Source: CAYMQB01 sp964392665
GTDB taxonomy: Bacteria; Hydrothermota; E44-bin80
Length of the DNA stretch: 64,000 nucleotides
Direction: 5' to 3'
Assembly (NCBI GenBank): GCA_964392665.1
Contig: CAYMQB010000003.1
Span: 1 to 64,000, forward strand
Positions 1 through 9,338 of this stretch are shown here, piece by piece. The position numbers and the translations under genes were made by a program. Every line of letters begins with the position of its first letter. Positions within the stretch are counted from its first letter, which is position 1. The notes under the pieces were generated by a model. That model saw only the letters and a program-made list of their open reading frames with translations, ran no database searches and was not told where the DNA came from.

Positions 1-322
1 CTAACTGGGGAATTATCCTGACCCCAACTGGGGAATTCCTCTGAACCTCGACAGCAAATATACGCCGAAGGCAAATAACGATTAACCAATGGGTATTGAC
101 CATTAACTGATAACCTGGTTGGTTAAATTTGTTTGATTGGTTAAAACCCTAAAAAATGATTTCTCTGCCTGCCCTGCACTGCATGGTGCAGGGTGTTTCT
201 GTGGTGAATTCTGTATCGAAATTACGAAAATCTCTTTAAGTTCTCTTCAATTCCCTGTTGATTTACGTTAGTGGGATGGTAGGGAAACCTGAAATAAATG
301 TTTTCTCTGTGGTTTGTTTAAA

Positions 323-425
323 AGTGCAATTTTTGCACTGCTAAGTGCAGTTTTTGCACGATTTCCAAGTCCCTATATTTTCCCACTTAAGCGTTATTTT
401 TGTGGTTTAGTGCAATTTTTGCACT
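323..425 (+). promoter_or_regulatory. Three palindromic sites, probable activator (enhancer) binding sites
   Basis: AGTGCAATTTTTGCACT occurs at 323-339 and again at 409-425. A near copy with one changed arm base lies at 344-360. The first two start 21 bases apart, i.e. two helical turns, so they would face the same side of the DNA. They lie about 100-200 bases upstream of the start point predicted from the sigma-54 promoter at 498-513, the usual place for binding sites of sigma-54 activators. The link to such an activator is inferred. Confidence 0.6.
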
Positions 426-497
426 ATTATGAGTAAGTAAACAGTTAAAGTCAGTTATAAATCCTTTATTCTCAATAACTTATAATTGTCAAATCTA

Positions 498-513
498 TGG
501 CACAGTTTATGCT
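498..513 (+). promoter_or_regulatory. Sigma-54 (-24/-12) promoter of the first C25 protease gene
   Basis: TGGCACAGTTTATGCT has GG at 499-500 and GC at 511-512 with the exact spacing of the sigma-54 consensus. It matches 14 of 16 bases of the promoter before the pilin gene at 43571-43586. Transcription would start near 524, giving a leader of about 43 bases before the ATG at 567. rpoN lies in this window at 33382-34773. Confidence 0.75.
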
Positions 514-566
514 ATTATATGAGATACAATGATTATGAAGGTCGTATTTCTGAAAGAGGAGGAGCT

Positions 567-3251
567 ATGAAAAAAGTTTTGTTAGTTTGCTTTTGTCTAT
601 TGCTTGTAACACAATTATTTGGGGGTGTAGTAGAGAGGGTAATTAGCCTTCCTGAAAGTGAGTTGTTTTTTGGAAAAGAATTTGGATATGATGTTGTGTT
701 TTTGCCTCGTGCATTTTCTGTTGGTGAAATTGGTTCACCTTTTTTACCAGCGGTGAATATAAAAATTCTCATTCCTGCGAATGCAACCGGTTCAAAAGTA
801 GAAATATTATACTGTGAAAAAACGCAAATAAAAGGAAAGTTCAATGTTCTTCCGGAACAACCTCCTGTAATGTTGAACTCAACGGTCGTAGAGGAGTTTG
901 TTGAACCAGATCAGAAAGTCTACAATTCCATTGAACCGTATCCTGGGAAACTTGTTTCTAAGACCATACATACCGGAACAAAATGTGGCTACAGGATTGT
1001 GGATTTCTCTGTCTATCCTTTACAATACATTCCGAAAGAGAAAAGGCTTGTTTTTTATACAAAGATGGAAATCAGGCTGAGTTACGATGAGGGAACGCAC
1101 ATGGTTAAGCCGGTTTCGGAAAGACAAAAAGAAGTGTTTGGAAAAACCGTCAGCCAGATAGTGATAAACAAAGAAGATTTACAAAGGTTTGCACCACCGG
1201 TGCGTAATGGAAGAGGTCCGTATGGAGATTGGGAGATGGTGATTATTGCACCCAATGATGCAGATATGATAGATTCATTAAATGTTCTTGCTTACTGGAA
1301 AACAAAGAAGGGTGTTCAGTGTATGATTAAGAATGTGCAGGACATATATGATGATTACAGTGGCACCAATAAACCATGGGATATAAAACGATTCATTACT
1401 GATATGGTTTCTGATTCGGGGACTATATGGGTATTTCTCTTCGGTGATAGTGCAGCCAGTTCTACGGATGGAATAGCCTGTCGAGGAGTATGGTACACGG
1501 ATGGTACGGATCTGCCAACTGAAAGATACTTTGAAGACCTTGACAATAACTGGAATTATGACGGCGATACAAGATACGGGGAACACACCGATGGACCTGG
1601 TGGTGGAGAATTGGATTGGTATGCCGATTGTTATGTAGGCAGAGCATTTCCACCTGCTGGAAGTGAAGCAACTACGGGCAAATATGTAAGACGCATACTC
1701 TGGTTTGAAAAAACACCCGCGGCGGATTTTGCAACGCAGGCAATGTTTTCCTCTTGCGAATTATTTTCTTCCAGTTCATACGGTTATGCACGAACAGATG
1801 ATATGGCAAGCCACATTCCCGGTGGGTGGTATATGCCCGGTCAGGCAAATGGACATCCGGGGTTCGAATATCTGCAGGGTGTCAATGATTACCCGGGGGA
1901 CCAGAGTTTTCTGCAGAGTGAACTCAGCGATGGTTACGAATTCTATGGTTCATCTGCTCATGGAAGCTATAGTGTTTTTATGGCAGATTATAGTACAAAT
2001 AGCATTAATACTACCGAAATAAGCGATTGGTTTGACCCGGGAATGAGATGTGGTATTTTTACTGCAAATTCCTGTCTCTGGGGTGGATTTGACCAAGCAG
2101 ATTGCTGCGCCGAGTTCCTTTACCATTTTGGTATGACCGGCGGTGCTTGTAACTCCAGGTCGGGATGGGGATATGATTCCAATTATCTCCCGTACATACA
2201 TTTGCTAAGCGATGGAATCTGCTGGCAGTTCTTTGTTCAGGTGTTCGACAACGATGTTTATCATCTCGGCGAAGCGGTCGCTGCGGTTAAGGATTATTTT
2301 GCTGGGGATATTGGTGATGATTACTGGAACTGGTGTCTCAAGGAATATAATACTTATGGAGACCCTGAACTTCCTATGTGGAATGCATCGAGTGGACCAC
2401 AGACTTTTACCGTAACGCACGCAGACACGGTAAGTGGTCCCAGTTTTTCCATTGATGTAACCGATGCATCAAAGGCACCTGTTCTGAATGCACGCGTTTG
2501 CCTGTGGTGTAAAGCAGAAAATACATTATGGGCAAGGGGCTATACCGATGGGGCTGGAAATGTAACAATATCGGTTAATCCTACAATAGACGACGATACA
2601 ATGTGGGTAACGGTAACAAAGCACAATTATATTCCCTATGAAGGATTTGCCATAGTTGACTATACTTCCATTTGTTTAACTGCGTTCGAGGTTACTGCTA
2701 ACAAAGGGGGAGTAAAGGTATACTGGCGGACGGAGAGTGAAGTAGACAATGCGTATTGGGTAATAGAGCGAGCGGTTGATTTGAAGGGTGAATGGGGAAT
2801 AGCAGGGACGACAGAAGGTCAGGGGACGAAGCCGACGCCAACGGATTATGAGTATATGGATAAGGCGATAGATAAGGATGGGGAGTATTATTACAGGTTG
2901 GTGAGTATAGATGGTGGTGGAAATAAGGAGACATACGGGCCGATAAAGGTAAAGGTTAGTGGATTTGTGCCCAGGGTATATGCATTAGGCAAGGTATATC
3001 CCAATCCATTTTCTCGGCAGTTGGTAATAAGTTATGACATACCTAAATCAAGCAATGTAAGTTTACGTATATATGATGTAAGTGGCAGAGTAGTGAGGAC
3101 ACTGATTAATGGTAAGAAGGCAGCTAACTATCACAGCACAAAGTGGGATGCAAAAGGGGATGGAGGAAAGTCAGTGGGCTATGGAGTATACTTCCTGCGG
3201 ATGGATGCGGGTAGTTACACGAAGACACAGAAGTTATTGTATGTGAGATAG
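567..3251 (+). CDS. Secreted C25 (gingipain-like) cysteine peptidase with C-terminal sorting domain
   Basis: An 894-residue secreted protease. The start at 567 is chosen because AGAGGAGG precedes it and a clear signal peptide follows (MKKVLLVCFCLLLV); an upstream in-frame start at 486 lies before the sigma-54 promoter. The catalytic pair of family C25 is visible: His465 in SSAHGS and Cys503 in ANSCLWGG, 38 residues apart as in gingipains. An Ig-like segment follows (CLWCKAENTLW). Residues 716-894 are a WRTESE-type beta domain plus a FlgD/T9SS-type C-terminal domain with YPNPF near 811. That C-terminal part is identical in DNA to the next gene. Likely exported and anchored or released at the surface; substrate unknown. 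Confidence 0.85.
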   Translation: MKKVLLVCFCLLLVTQLFGGVVERVISLPESELFFGKEFGYDVVFLPRAFSVGEIGSPFLPAVNIKILIPANATGSKVEILYCEKTQIKGKFNVLPEQPPVMLNSTVVEEFVEPDQKVYNSIEPYPGKLVSKTIHTGTKCGYRIVDFSVYPLQYIPKEKRLVFYTKMEIRLSYDEGTHMVKPVSERQKEVFGKTVSQIVINKEDLQRFAPPVRNGRGPYGDWEMVIIAPNDADMIDSLNVLAYWKTKKGVQCMIKNVQDIYDDYSGTNKPWDIKRFITDMVSDSGTIWVFLFGDSAASSTDGIACRGVWYTDGTDLPTERYFEDLDNNWNYDGDTRYGEHTDGPGGGELDWYADCYVGRAFPPAGSEATTGKYVRRILWFEKTPAADFATQAMFSSCELFSSSSYGYARTDDMASHIPGGWYMPGQANGHPGFEYLQGVNDYPGDQSFLQSELSDGYEFYGSSAHGSYSVFMADYSTNSINTTEISDWFDPGMRCGIFTANSCLWGGFDQADCCAEFLYHFGMTGGACNSRSGWGYDSNYLPYIHLLSDGICWQFFVQVFDNDVYHLGEAVAAVKDYFAGDIGDDYWNWCLKEYNTYGDPELPMWNASSGPQTFTVTHADTVSGPSFSIDVTDASKAPVLNARVCLWCKAENTLWARGYTDGAGNVTISVNPTIDDDTMWVTVTKHNYIPYEGFAIVDYTSICLTAFEVTANKGGVKVYWRTESEVDNAYWVIERAVDLKGEWGIAGTTEGQGTKPTPTDYEYMDKAIDKDGEYYYRLVSIDGGGNKETYGPIKVKVSGFVPRVYALGKVYPNPFSRQLVISYDIPKSSNVSLRIYDVSGRVVRTLINGKKAANYHSTKWDAKGDGGKSVGYGVYFLRMDAGSYTKTQKLLYVR

Positions 3252-3462
3252 GGTAAGGACAAGTTAAAAGTGAAAAGTAAAAAGTTAAATCTGAGTACAG
3301 CAAGCACATAAGACATGAGACCGAAGACCTAGAACCTAACAACTGAAAGGCGAAATTACGAAATTACGAAATTGGAAATTGGGAATATGAGATTGCTTCG
3401 AGAGTCACACACCCCTAAATCCCCTCTTATTAGAGGGGACTTCAAGCACTCGCAATGACAAG
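2712..3462 (+). repeat. Long direct repeat, copy 1 (protease C-terminal cassette plus 3' flank)
   Basis: About 750 bases matching 7134-7897. From 2712 to the stop codon at 3251 I found no base difference from the second copy. After the stop the copies differ by one substitution and by a 14-base tandem duplication present only in copy 2. The repeat includes a hairpin (CCCCTCT/AGAGGGG at about 3422-3439) and ends in an ACTCGCAATGAC motif shared with other intergenic repeats. Confidence 0.9.
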
Positions 3463-3560
3463 TCTGGAGGTGTCATTCTGAGTAAGCAGCAGTTATTAAC
3501 TCTGGAAGAATCTAAGATTTTTAATTGCTAACAGAAATGTTTAGTCAAGGAGGAACAAAG
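3252..3560. other. Intergenic repeat-rich spacer
   Basis: No gene is visible. It holds the 3' flank of the long direct repeat, an ACGAAATT tandem run near 3352-3375, a GAGATTGCTTCG...CTCGCAATGAC palindromic repeat at about 3390-3461, and a GTCATTCTGAG repeat at about 3471-3516. No convincing promoter was recognised for the next gene. Confidence 0.6.
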
Positions 3561-6500
3561 ATGAGGAAGAACACATTCGTTATGCTTTCAGTTTTTATTT
3601 TTCTTCTATTTGTGAGTCAATCTGTTTTTAGCGAGACTATCAGGTTTCAAGGAAATTGGGGAAATCCTGGTGTTAGCTTAATTTCTTCATCGAATCAAGG
3701 TGTCGAGATAGTATATTCTTTGCAAGAAATGAGTCTCGATAAAATGACGCTCGAAGGTGAAGAGATGTATAATATCTCTATTCCAGGTGTCTGGTTGCCC
3801 AATGATGAAGGGGCACCGAATCTTCCCGGACTGGGGAAATATGTTGCCTTTCCACAGGGGGCTACAGTGGAGTTGCAGGTTGTAAGTGTCCGAAAAGAGG
3901 TTTATGAAAACATAGAAATTGCACCTGCTCCTAATATTCCTCTGGATATAGATGATTCACCTCTGGTTTATAAAAAGGACAGTAATATATACACTAATAA
4001 TGCATATTATCCTGTTCAACCTGTAAAAGTCTCAAAACCGATGAAGATGAGAGGTGTTGATGTAGTCGTTCTTGGAATTACGCCGTTTCAATATAATCCT
4101 GTTACGAAAGAATTGATTGTGTATAAGGATATTCGTGTGCGGCTCAATTTTGTTGGAGGTAATGGTCATTTTGGTGAAGACAGATTGAGAAGTAAATGGT
4201 TTGAACCTGTCTTGTCAAATAATATTTTGAACTACAAAATTCTTCCTTCGCTTGATTTTATAGATTTTACCAGAGTTAATAATCCAAGGGCAGGTGAGTG
4301 TGAATATATCATAATTGTTCCTGACGATGCTAATTTCATTGCCTGGGCTGATACAATCAAACACTGGAGAATGCTTCAGGGAATTTTGACCGATGTGTAT
4401 ACGATTAACGATGTGGGAGGAAACACAGTTACCGCAATAGAAAACTTTGTCAATAATGCATATAACACCTGGAGTATTCCGCCCGTTGCCGTTATCTTAC
4501 TTTCAGACTATGAGAGTTCTGGCAAGGCTTATGGTATTACTTCTCCGGATTACGCCCATCCATATTCTGGTCGTTATGTAACCGACAATACCTATGCAGA
4601 TGTGGATGGTGACAAGTTACCCGATATGAACTTCGCAAGAATAACTGCTCAGGATAATGCAGATTTAACGGAGATGATAAACAAGTTCCTTGATTATGAG
4701 CGAGATCCACCTACGGATGCGGGCTTTTACGACCATCCTATGGTAGCGTGCGGATGGCAGACAACGCGATGGTTTCAACTCTGTACCGAGATAGTGCGCG
4801 GTTTCTGGGATAATGAACTGGGGAAAAATCCGGTAAAGCAGTATAAAGTATACGACGGCACCCCTTCTGTTGGTTGCGCCTGGTCAAGTGCAACAAACAC
4901 AGCCACTGTTGTCAATCATTTTGGTCCTTCTGGTCTGGGATATATTCCTGCAACAAATCCTTACACTTATGCGGAATGGGATTTTGGTTCGGCGGCAGGT
5001 ATAAATACAGGTATAAATAATGGTTGTTTCATTGTTCAGCACAGAGACCATGGGGGAGAATCAGGATGGGGCGAGCCGTCTTATTCAATAGGGGATCTTT
5101 CAGGTTTAAGCAACACAATGCTTCCTTTTGTATTTTCTATAAATTGCCTTACAGGGAGATTTGATATTGCCAGTGAGGTTTTCACCGAGCATATGCACAG
5201 GATGCAGCATGGTGCACTTGGGTTAATTGCTGCGACACAGGTTTCATATTCGTTTGTAAACGATACATATATATTCGGGCTTTATGATGGTATGTGGCCC
5301 AATTTTGACCCGGCAAACGAGTTTTCGAGTCAGCAAAACACATTTCTTGTTAACCTTCGTCCTGGGTTTGCAAGTGTTTCAGGGAAATATTATCTACAGG
5401 CTTCCGGCTGGCCCTATAACTCTGGAGATAAGAATATTACATATGACCTATTCCATACTCATTGTGATGCTTTTATTACATTGTTTTCACAAATTCCAGT
5501 TTCATTCAAGATTACTCATCCCTCAACGGTTCCTCTGGGACCAAGCGCGTTTACTGTAACCGTTATGGAAAATGATGGGACAACACCTGTAGAAGATGCT
5601 CTTGTATGCTGCTGGTGTGAAGTTGACAAGGCAATGTGGGTAAGGGGGCATACAAATGCTTCGGGTCAGATAACTTTGAATATCAATCCAACTCAAGCAG
5701 TAGATTCAATGTGGGTAACAGCAACGAAGTATAATCATTTCCGTTATCAGGATTGTGTTAAGATGGCTTCCGGTGCGCCGTCTGTGCCGGGTTTGTACAA
5801 TCTATTCAACTATGCCAGGGATTACACTCAAATGCCTACGCTGAGCTTTTCATCTACAGACAATGAGGGAGACCAGATAGAATACGAGGTTTCCTGGGAT
5901 ACGGATCATTTATTTGGGAGTCCATCAAGTGCTGTCACAGGTTTGTATGATAGTGGAGTAACGGCGACTTATACATTTTCTTCGCCGCTTATAGATGGAA
6001 GCACATACTACTGGAAAGTCAGGGCGAGGGACCCGGGTGGTTCGAATTACTGGGGTGGTTTCAGTGCAGTAAGGAGTTTCACAATAGGGACTTCTCTGCC
6101 CTCCGCCACTTGCACCTGGTATCAACAGAAGGGCACACAGTTTAGTGATGACTATCTTGTGGATGTAGCAATAGAGGGAGATTGTATTATTTTGCCATCT
6201 GCTGGAGGGGTTGTGACTGATACGATATTCAGTGAGGATTTTGAATCAGGTCTGCCTGGTAACTGGACAGTGATAGACGGAAATGGTGACAATTACAAAT
6301 GGAGTGTTGGAACAACAGGAGATATCGGGTCTTACACTCCACCGAGTTACGGCACACAGTATGCGTATTATTCGGATGATGATGCAGGTAGTGGCACAAT
6401 AAACACTGATGAGGAATTATTGTCACCGCATATATATATACCGAGCAATGCAGACAGCATTGAGTTAAGGTATGGGTATGGATTCAGGGTATACCAACCC

Positions 6501-7673
6501 GGGGAGACTTTTGAGGTAAAGGTGCGTTTTTACAATGGCAGCTGGGGTAGTTGGAGCACTAGAGCGACATATACATCAGGTGTTAGCGGGACAGCGAGTC
6601 TGGATTTGACTGCTGACCTACCTGTTGATTCGGTCCAGGTTCAGTGGCTTTATCATGATGAGACATCGTCAAGTCACTGGGGATATGCATGTGTTACGGA
6701 CAATGTATATCTTGTTCGGAAGAGGATATTGAACAATACAAACGGCAGCATTACAGGCACGCCTGTTGTGTTTGACGAACTGAACGATGTTTATGCTCGT
6801 GCAGCTTGGGGTGGTGTAATCTGGGATAAGTCCCTTCCTGATGATTCCATATCGGTGCAGGTTGAGTATCTTTCCGGTGGAGTATGGGCATTGGTGGGTG
6901 ATGGTGTTTTACCGGGTAATTCCAGTGAATTTTTCACTATTACAAAGAGCGGAACATTATCAATTAATGGGCTTGACCCTGTGACCTATGATACGATAAG
7001 GGTATTGGGTCATCTATATCGAAAGCCTGGTAAAGCATCTACTGACCCATCGCTTCTTTCCTGGGAGGTGGGAAATCTTACAGAATTAAGTGTGAGTTTA
7101 ACAGAATTCGGAGCGTTATCAGATAAAGCTGGTGTAAAGGTATACTGGCGGACGGAGAGTGAAGTAGACAATGCGTATTGGGTAATAGAGCGAGCGGTTG
7201 ATTTGAAGGGTGAATGGGGAATAGCAGGGACGACAGAAGGTCAGGGGACGAAGCCGACGCCAACGGATTATGAGTATATGGATAAGGCGATAGATAAGGA
7301 TGGGGAGTATTATTACAGGTTGGTGAGTATAGATGGTGGTGGAAATAAGGAGACATACGGGCCGATAAAGGTAAAGGTTAGTGGATTTGTGCCCAGGGTA
7401 TATGCATTAGGCAAGGTATATCCCAATCCATTTTCTCGGCAGTTGGTAATAAGTTATGACATACCTAAATCAAGCAATGTAAGTTTACGTATATATGATG
7501 TAAGTGGCAGAGTAGTGAGGACACTGATTAATGGTAAGAAGGCAGCTAACTATCACAGCACAAAGTGGGATGCAAAAGGGGATGGAGGAAAGTCAGTGGG
7601 CTATGGAGTATACTTCCTGCGGATGGATGCGGGTAGTTACACGAAGACACAGAAGTTATTGTATGTGAGATAG
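3561..7673 (+). CDS. Large secreted C25 peptidase with adhesin-like domains and C-terminal sorting domain
   Basis: A 1370-residue protein. ATG 3561 is chosen because AAGGAGGA precedes it and a signal peptide follows (MRKNTFVMLSVFIFLLF); upstream in-frame starts lack both. The C25 catalytic residues are His497 (RDHGG) and Cys529 (SINCLTG). Downstream are an Ig-like segment (CCWCEVDKAMW), a fibronectin-like region near 735-835, and a jelly-roll region near 885-1050 (FSEDFESGLPGNW) resembling the cleaved-adhesin domains of gingipains. Residues 1192-1370 are the sorting cassette shared with the upstream protease. This architecture suggests a surface protease that also binds protein or polysaccharide; the binding role is inferred. 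Confidence 0.85.
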   Translation: MRKNTFVMLSVFIFLLFVSQSVFSETIRFQGNWGNPGVSLISSSNQGVEIVYSLQEMSLDKMTLEGEEMYNISIPGVWLPNDEGAPNLPGLGKYVAFPQGATVELQVVSVRKEVYENIEIAPAPNIPLDIDDSPLVYKKDSNIYTNNAYYPVQPVKVSKPMKMRGVDVVVLGITPFQYNPVTKELIVYKDIRVRLNFVGGNGHFGEDRLRSKWFEPVLSNNILNYKILPSLDFIDFTRVNNPRAGECEYIIIVPDDANFIAWADTIKHWRMLQGILTDVYTINDVGGNTVTAIENFVNNAYNTWSIPPVAVILLSDYESSGKAYGITSPDYAHPYSGRYVTDNTYADVDGDKLPDMNFARITAQDNADLTEMINKFLDYERDPPTDAGFYDHPMVACGWQTTRWFQLCTEIVRGFWDNELGKNPVKQYKVYDGTPSVGCAWSSATNTATVVNHFGPSGLGYIPATNPYTYAEWDFGSAAGINTGINNGCFIVQHRDHGGESGWGEPSYSIGDLSGLSNTMLPFVFSINCLTGRFDIASEVFTEHMHRMQHGALGLIAATQVSYSFVNDTYIFGLYDGMWPNFDPANEFSSQQNTFLVNLRPGFASVSGKYYLQASGWPYNSGDKNITYDLFHTHCDAFITLFSQIPVSFKITHPSTVPLGPSAFTVTVMENDGTTPVEDALVCCWCEVDKAMWVRGHTNASGQITLNINPTQAVDSMWVTATKYNHFRYQDCVKMASGAPSVPGLYNLFNYARDYTQMPTLSFSSTDNEGDQIEYEVSWDTDHLFGSPSSAVTGLYDSGVTATYTFSSPLIDGSTYYWKVRARDPGGSNYWGGFSAVRSFTIGTSLPSATCTWYQQKGTQFSDDYLVDVAIEGDCIILPSAGGVVTDTIFSEDFESGLPGNWTVIDGNGDNYKWSVGTTGDIGSYTPPSYGTQYAYYSDDDAGSGTINTDEELLSPHIYIPSNADSIELRYGYGFRVYQPGETFEVKVRFYNGSWGSWSTRATYTSGVSGTASLDLTADLPVDSVQVQWLYHDETSSSHWGYACVTDNVYLVRKRILNNTNGSITGTPVVFDELNDVYARAAWGGVIWDKSLPDDSISVQVEYLSGGVWALVGDGVLPGNSSEFFTITKSGTLSINGLDPVTYDTIRVLGHLYRKPGKASTDPSLLSWEVGNLTELSVSLTEFGALSDKAGVKVYWRTESEVDNAYWVIERAVDLKGEWGIAGTTEGQGTKPTPTDYEYMDKAIDKDGEYYYRLVSIDGGGNKETYGPIKVKVSGFVPRVYALGKVYPNPFSRQLVISYDIPKSSNVSLRIYDVSGRVVRTLINGKKAANYHSTKWDAKGDGGKSVGYGVYFLRMDAGSYTKTQKLLYVR

Positions 7674-7897
7674 GGTAAGGACAAGTTAAAAGTGAAAAGT
7701 AAAAAATTAAATCTGAGTACAGCAAGCACATAAGACATGAGACCGAAGACCAGAGACCGAAGACCTAGAACCTAACAACTGAAAGGCGAAATTACGAAAT
7801 TACGAAATTGGAAATTGGGAATATGAGATTGCTTCGAGAGTCACACACCCCTAAATCCCCTCTTATTAGAGGGGACTTCAAGCACTCGCAATGACAA
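7134..7897 (+). repeat. Long direct repeat, copy 2
   Basis: Second copy of the 2712-3462 repeat, offset by 4422 bases. It covers the last 180 codons of the second C25 gene and about 220 bases of 3' flank. It carries an extra tandem 14-base unit (AGAGACCGAAGACC) near 7750-7765 that copy 1 lacks. The lack of synonymous differences points to recent duplication or ongoing gene conversion. Confidence 0.9.
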
Positions 7898-7971
7898 GTT
7901 AAACAGAGTAAACTAGGTAAAGTGTGTAAAGTAAGTGAACTATGTAAATGAAAAAAAGGAGGTGATTTTTT

Positions 7972-9066
7972 GTGAAGATTAGAAGACTACTTTCGATTGT
8001 GTGCGGTATGCTAATACTTCTTGTTTTTAATGCATACAGTCAGAATATTATTCTCGGCTCGAAGTTAATGGGCACAGAAGTGCAGCCCTTCTATGCTACT
8101 TTTGGTGAGCACATAAACAGTTTTACCGTTGCACAAATTGGCGAGTATGCTGTTCTTACAGCATGGGCAACCGATGGAAGTTCGGGCGAGATTTTCCGAA
8201 CGAAACTCCGTGGAATGGAGGTAGATGGTTTTACACCTGCTTCGGGTCTCATAGACCAGTTCATAATTGCAGGTCCCGATGGAAACGGGTATGTGCACTT
8301 AATAGCGCATTCTTCAAGTGGTGAGTCCGATACTATTTTCCGCAGTAAATTGGTTGGAACAGGTGTCAACGATTTTACCGCACCAGTAGGAGAATATGTC
8401 AATGTGATTGACACTCTTCTCGACCTGGCGAATGGTTATGTATATCTTGGTGTGTCAACCATACTCGGAATCTTTGAAGTAACAGAATTCCAGGCGGTTC
8501 CTAAAAGGAACTATGTGCTTCTGAAATGGCGAACGGAAACCGAGCAGGGAACTTATCAGTGGTTGGTGCAGAGGAAAGAAAAAGGTGGGAATTATGTGAC
8601 CGTTGGAACTGTCGAAGGTCAGGGAAATGTTTCGCAGCCCGTTGAATATCGCTTTGAAGATAAGGCTGTGTCTTTTGGAATAGGATATTTCTACAGGCTT
8701 GAGAAGCTCGACCTGGGTGGCAATTCCTCGTATTTCGGACCTCTATTTGTCGACCTTTCCAGGACTGATTTTCTTCCTCGAAAGATGTTTGTAGCACAGA
8801 ATTTCCCGAACCCGTTTGACAGAATGACTACCATCAAGTTTGGTATTCCGCTGAGAAACAAAGATGATTCTGCCAGGTTGGTTGTCTATGATGTTACGGG
8901 AAGACTGATAAGAACACTAATCTCAGGAAAACTTGAACCAGGTCGCTATTCGATTGCCTGGGATGGAAAGGGAGATAATGGCAGAGAAGCGATGAGCGGA
9001 GTATATTTCTGCAGGCTTAGTGTTGGCAGCAAACAGGCGACAAAGAAAATGCTTTTAATTAAATAA
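7972..9066 (+). CDS. Secreted protein with three short repeats and C-terminal sorting domain
   Basis: A 364-residue protein starting at GTG 7972 behind AAAGGAGGTG. A signal peptide (MKIRRLLSIVCGMLILLVF, cleavage after YSQ) is followed by three repeats of about 45-50 residues. Each begins with a KLxGxxVxxF motif: SKLMGTEVQPF, TKLRGMEVDGF, SKLVGTGVNDF. From about residue 180 it carries the same WRTETE beta domain and FlgD/T9SS-type terminal domain (FPNPF, YDVTGRLIRTL, SGVYFCRL) as its neighbours, but diverged in sequence. No catalytic motif is visible. The repeats might form part of a beta-propeller or a binding surface; function unknown. Confidence 0.7.
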   Translation: MKIRRLLSIVCGMLILLVFNAYSQNIILGSKLMGTEVQPFYATFGEHINSFTVAQIGEYAVLTAWATDGSSGEIFRTKLRGMEVDGFTPASGLIDQFIIAGPDGNGYVHLIAHSSSGESDTIFRSKLVGTGVNDFTAPVGEYVNVIDTLLDLANGYVYLGVSTILGIFEVTEFQAVPKRNYVLLKWRTETEQGTYQWLVQRKEKGGNYVTVGTVEGQGNVSQPVEYRFEDKAVSFGIGYFYRLEKLDLGGNSSYFGPLFVDLSRTDFLPRKMFVAQNFPNPFDRMTTIKFGIPLRNKDDSARLVVYDVTGRLIRTLISGKLEPGRYSIAWDGKGDNGREAMSGVYFCRLSVGSKQATKKMLLIK

Positions 9067-9170
9067 ATGGCAATAGACATTAGGCAATGGGCACTATGAG
9101 AAGAATATGGTCAATAGATTGGAAGATTTAAGGATTTATAGAATTTCTACTAAATACTCAGTAAACCGCG

Positions 9171-9281
9171 TCATTGCGAAGGACGAAGTCCTGTGGCAAT
9201 CTCATATTGACAGTGACATAATGAATGATAATAGGAGATTGCTTCGCATAGTTGGAGCAAAGAACAGCAGCTCGCAATGAC
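9171..9281. repeat. TCATTGCGAA...CTCGCAATGAC palindromic intergenic repeat
   Basis: Bounded by TCATTGCGAAGGAC on the left and AGCTCGCAATGACA on the right, with internal GGCAATCTC and GAGATTGCTTCGC. It is one of six related copies in the window (also about 3390, 7829, 11692, 39578 and 58388), all between genes. It looks like a non-coding dispersed palindrome, not a gene. Confidence 0.75.
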
Positions 9282-9338
9282 AGCATTCGGTAAAACCACT
9301 AATGCCAATTGACCAAACTAAGAAGGGGGTGTAGAAGA

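Larger units (their letters stand above)
1..566. other. Intergenic region upstream of the first C25 protease
   Basis: No credible gene is visible here. The left end has a 12-base direct repeat (AACTGGGGAATT at about 3 and 26). An 8-bp-stem hairpin lies at 172-193 (arms CCCTGCAC and GTGCAGGG). Three AGTGCA-type palindromes occupy 323-425 and a sigma-54 promoter lies at 498-513; both are listed separately. The rest is AT-rich filler. Confidence 0.7.

Noticed and set aside
486..566. Upstream extension of the first C25 gene to 486
   Set aside because: The sigma-54 promoter at 498-513 lies inside it, and the ribosome site and signal peptide belong to the ATG at 567.
2698..2934. 78-codon minus-strand frame, repeated at 7078-7356
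   Set aside because: It is antisense to the C-terminal sorting cassette of the C25 genes and repeats only because that DNA is duplicated; no ribosome site or family.
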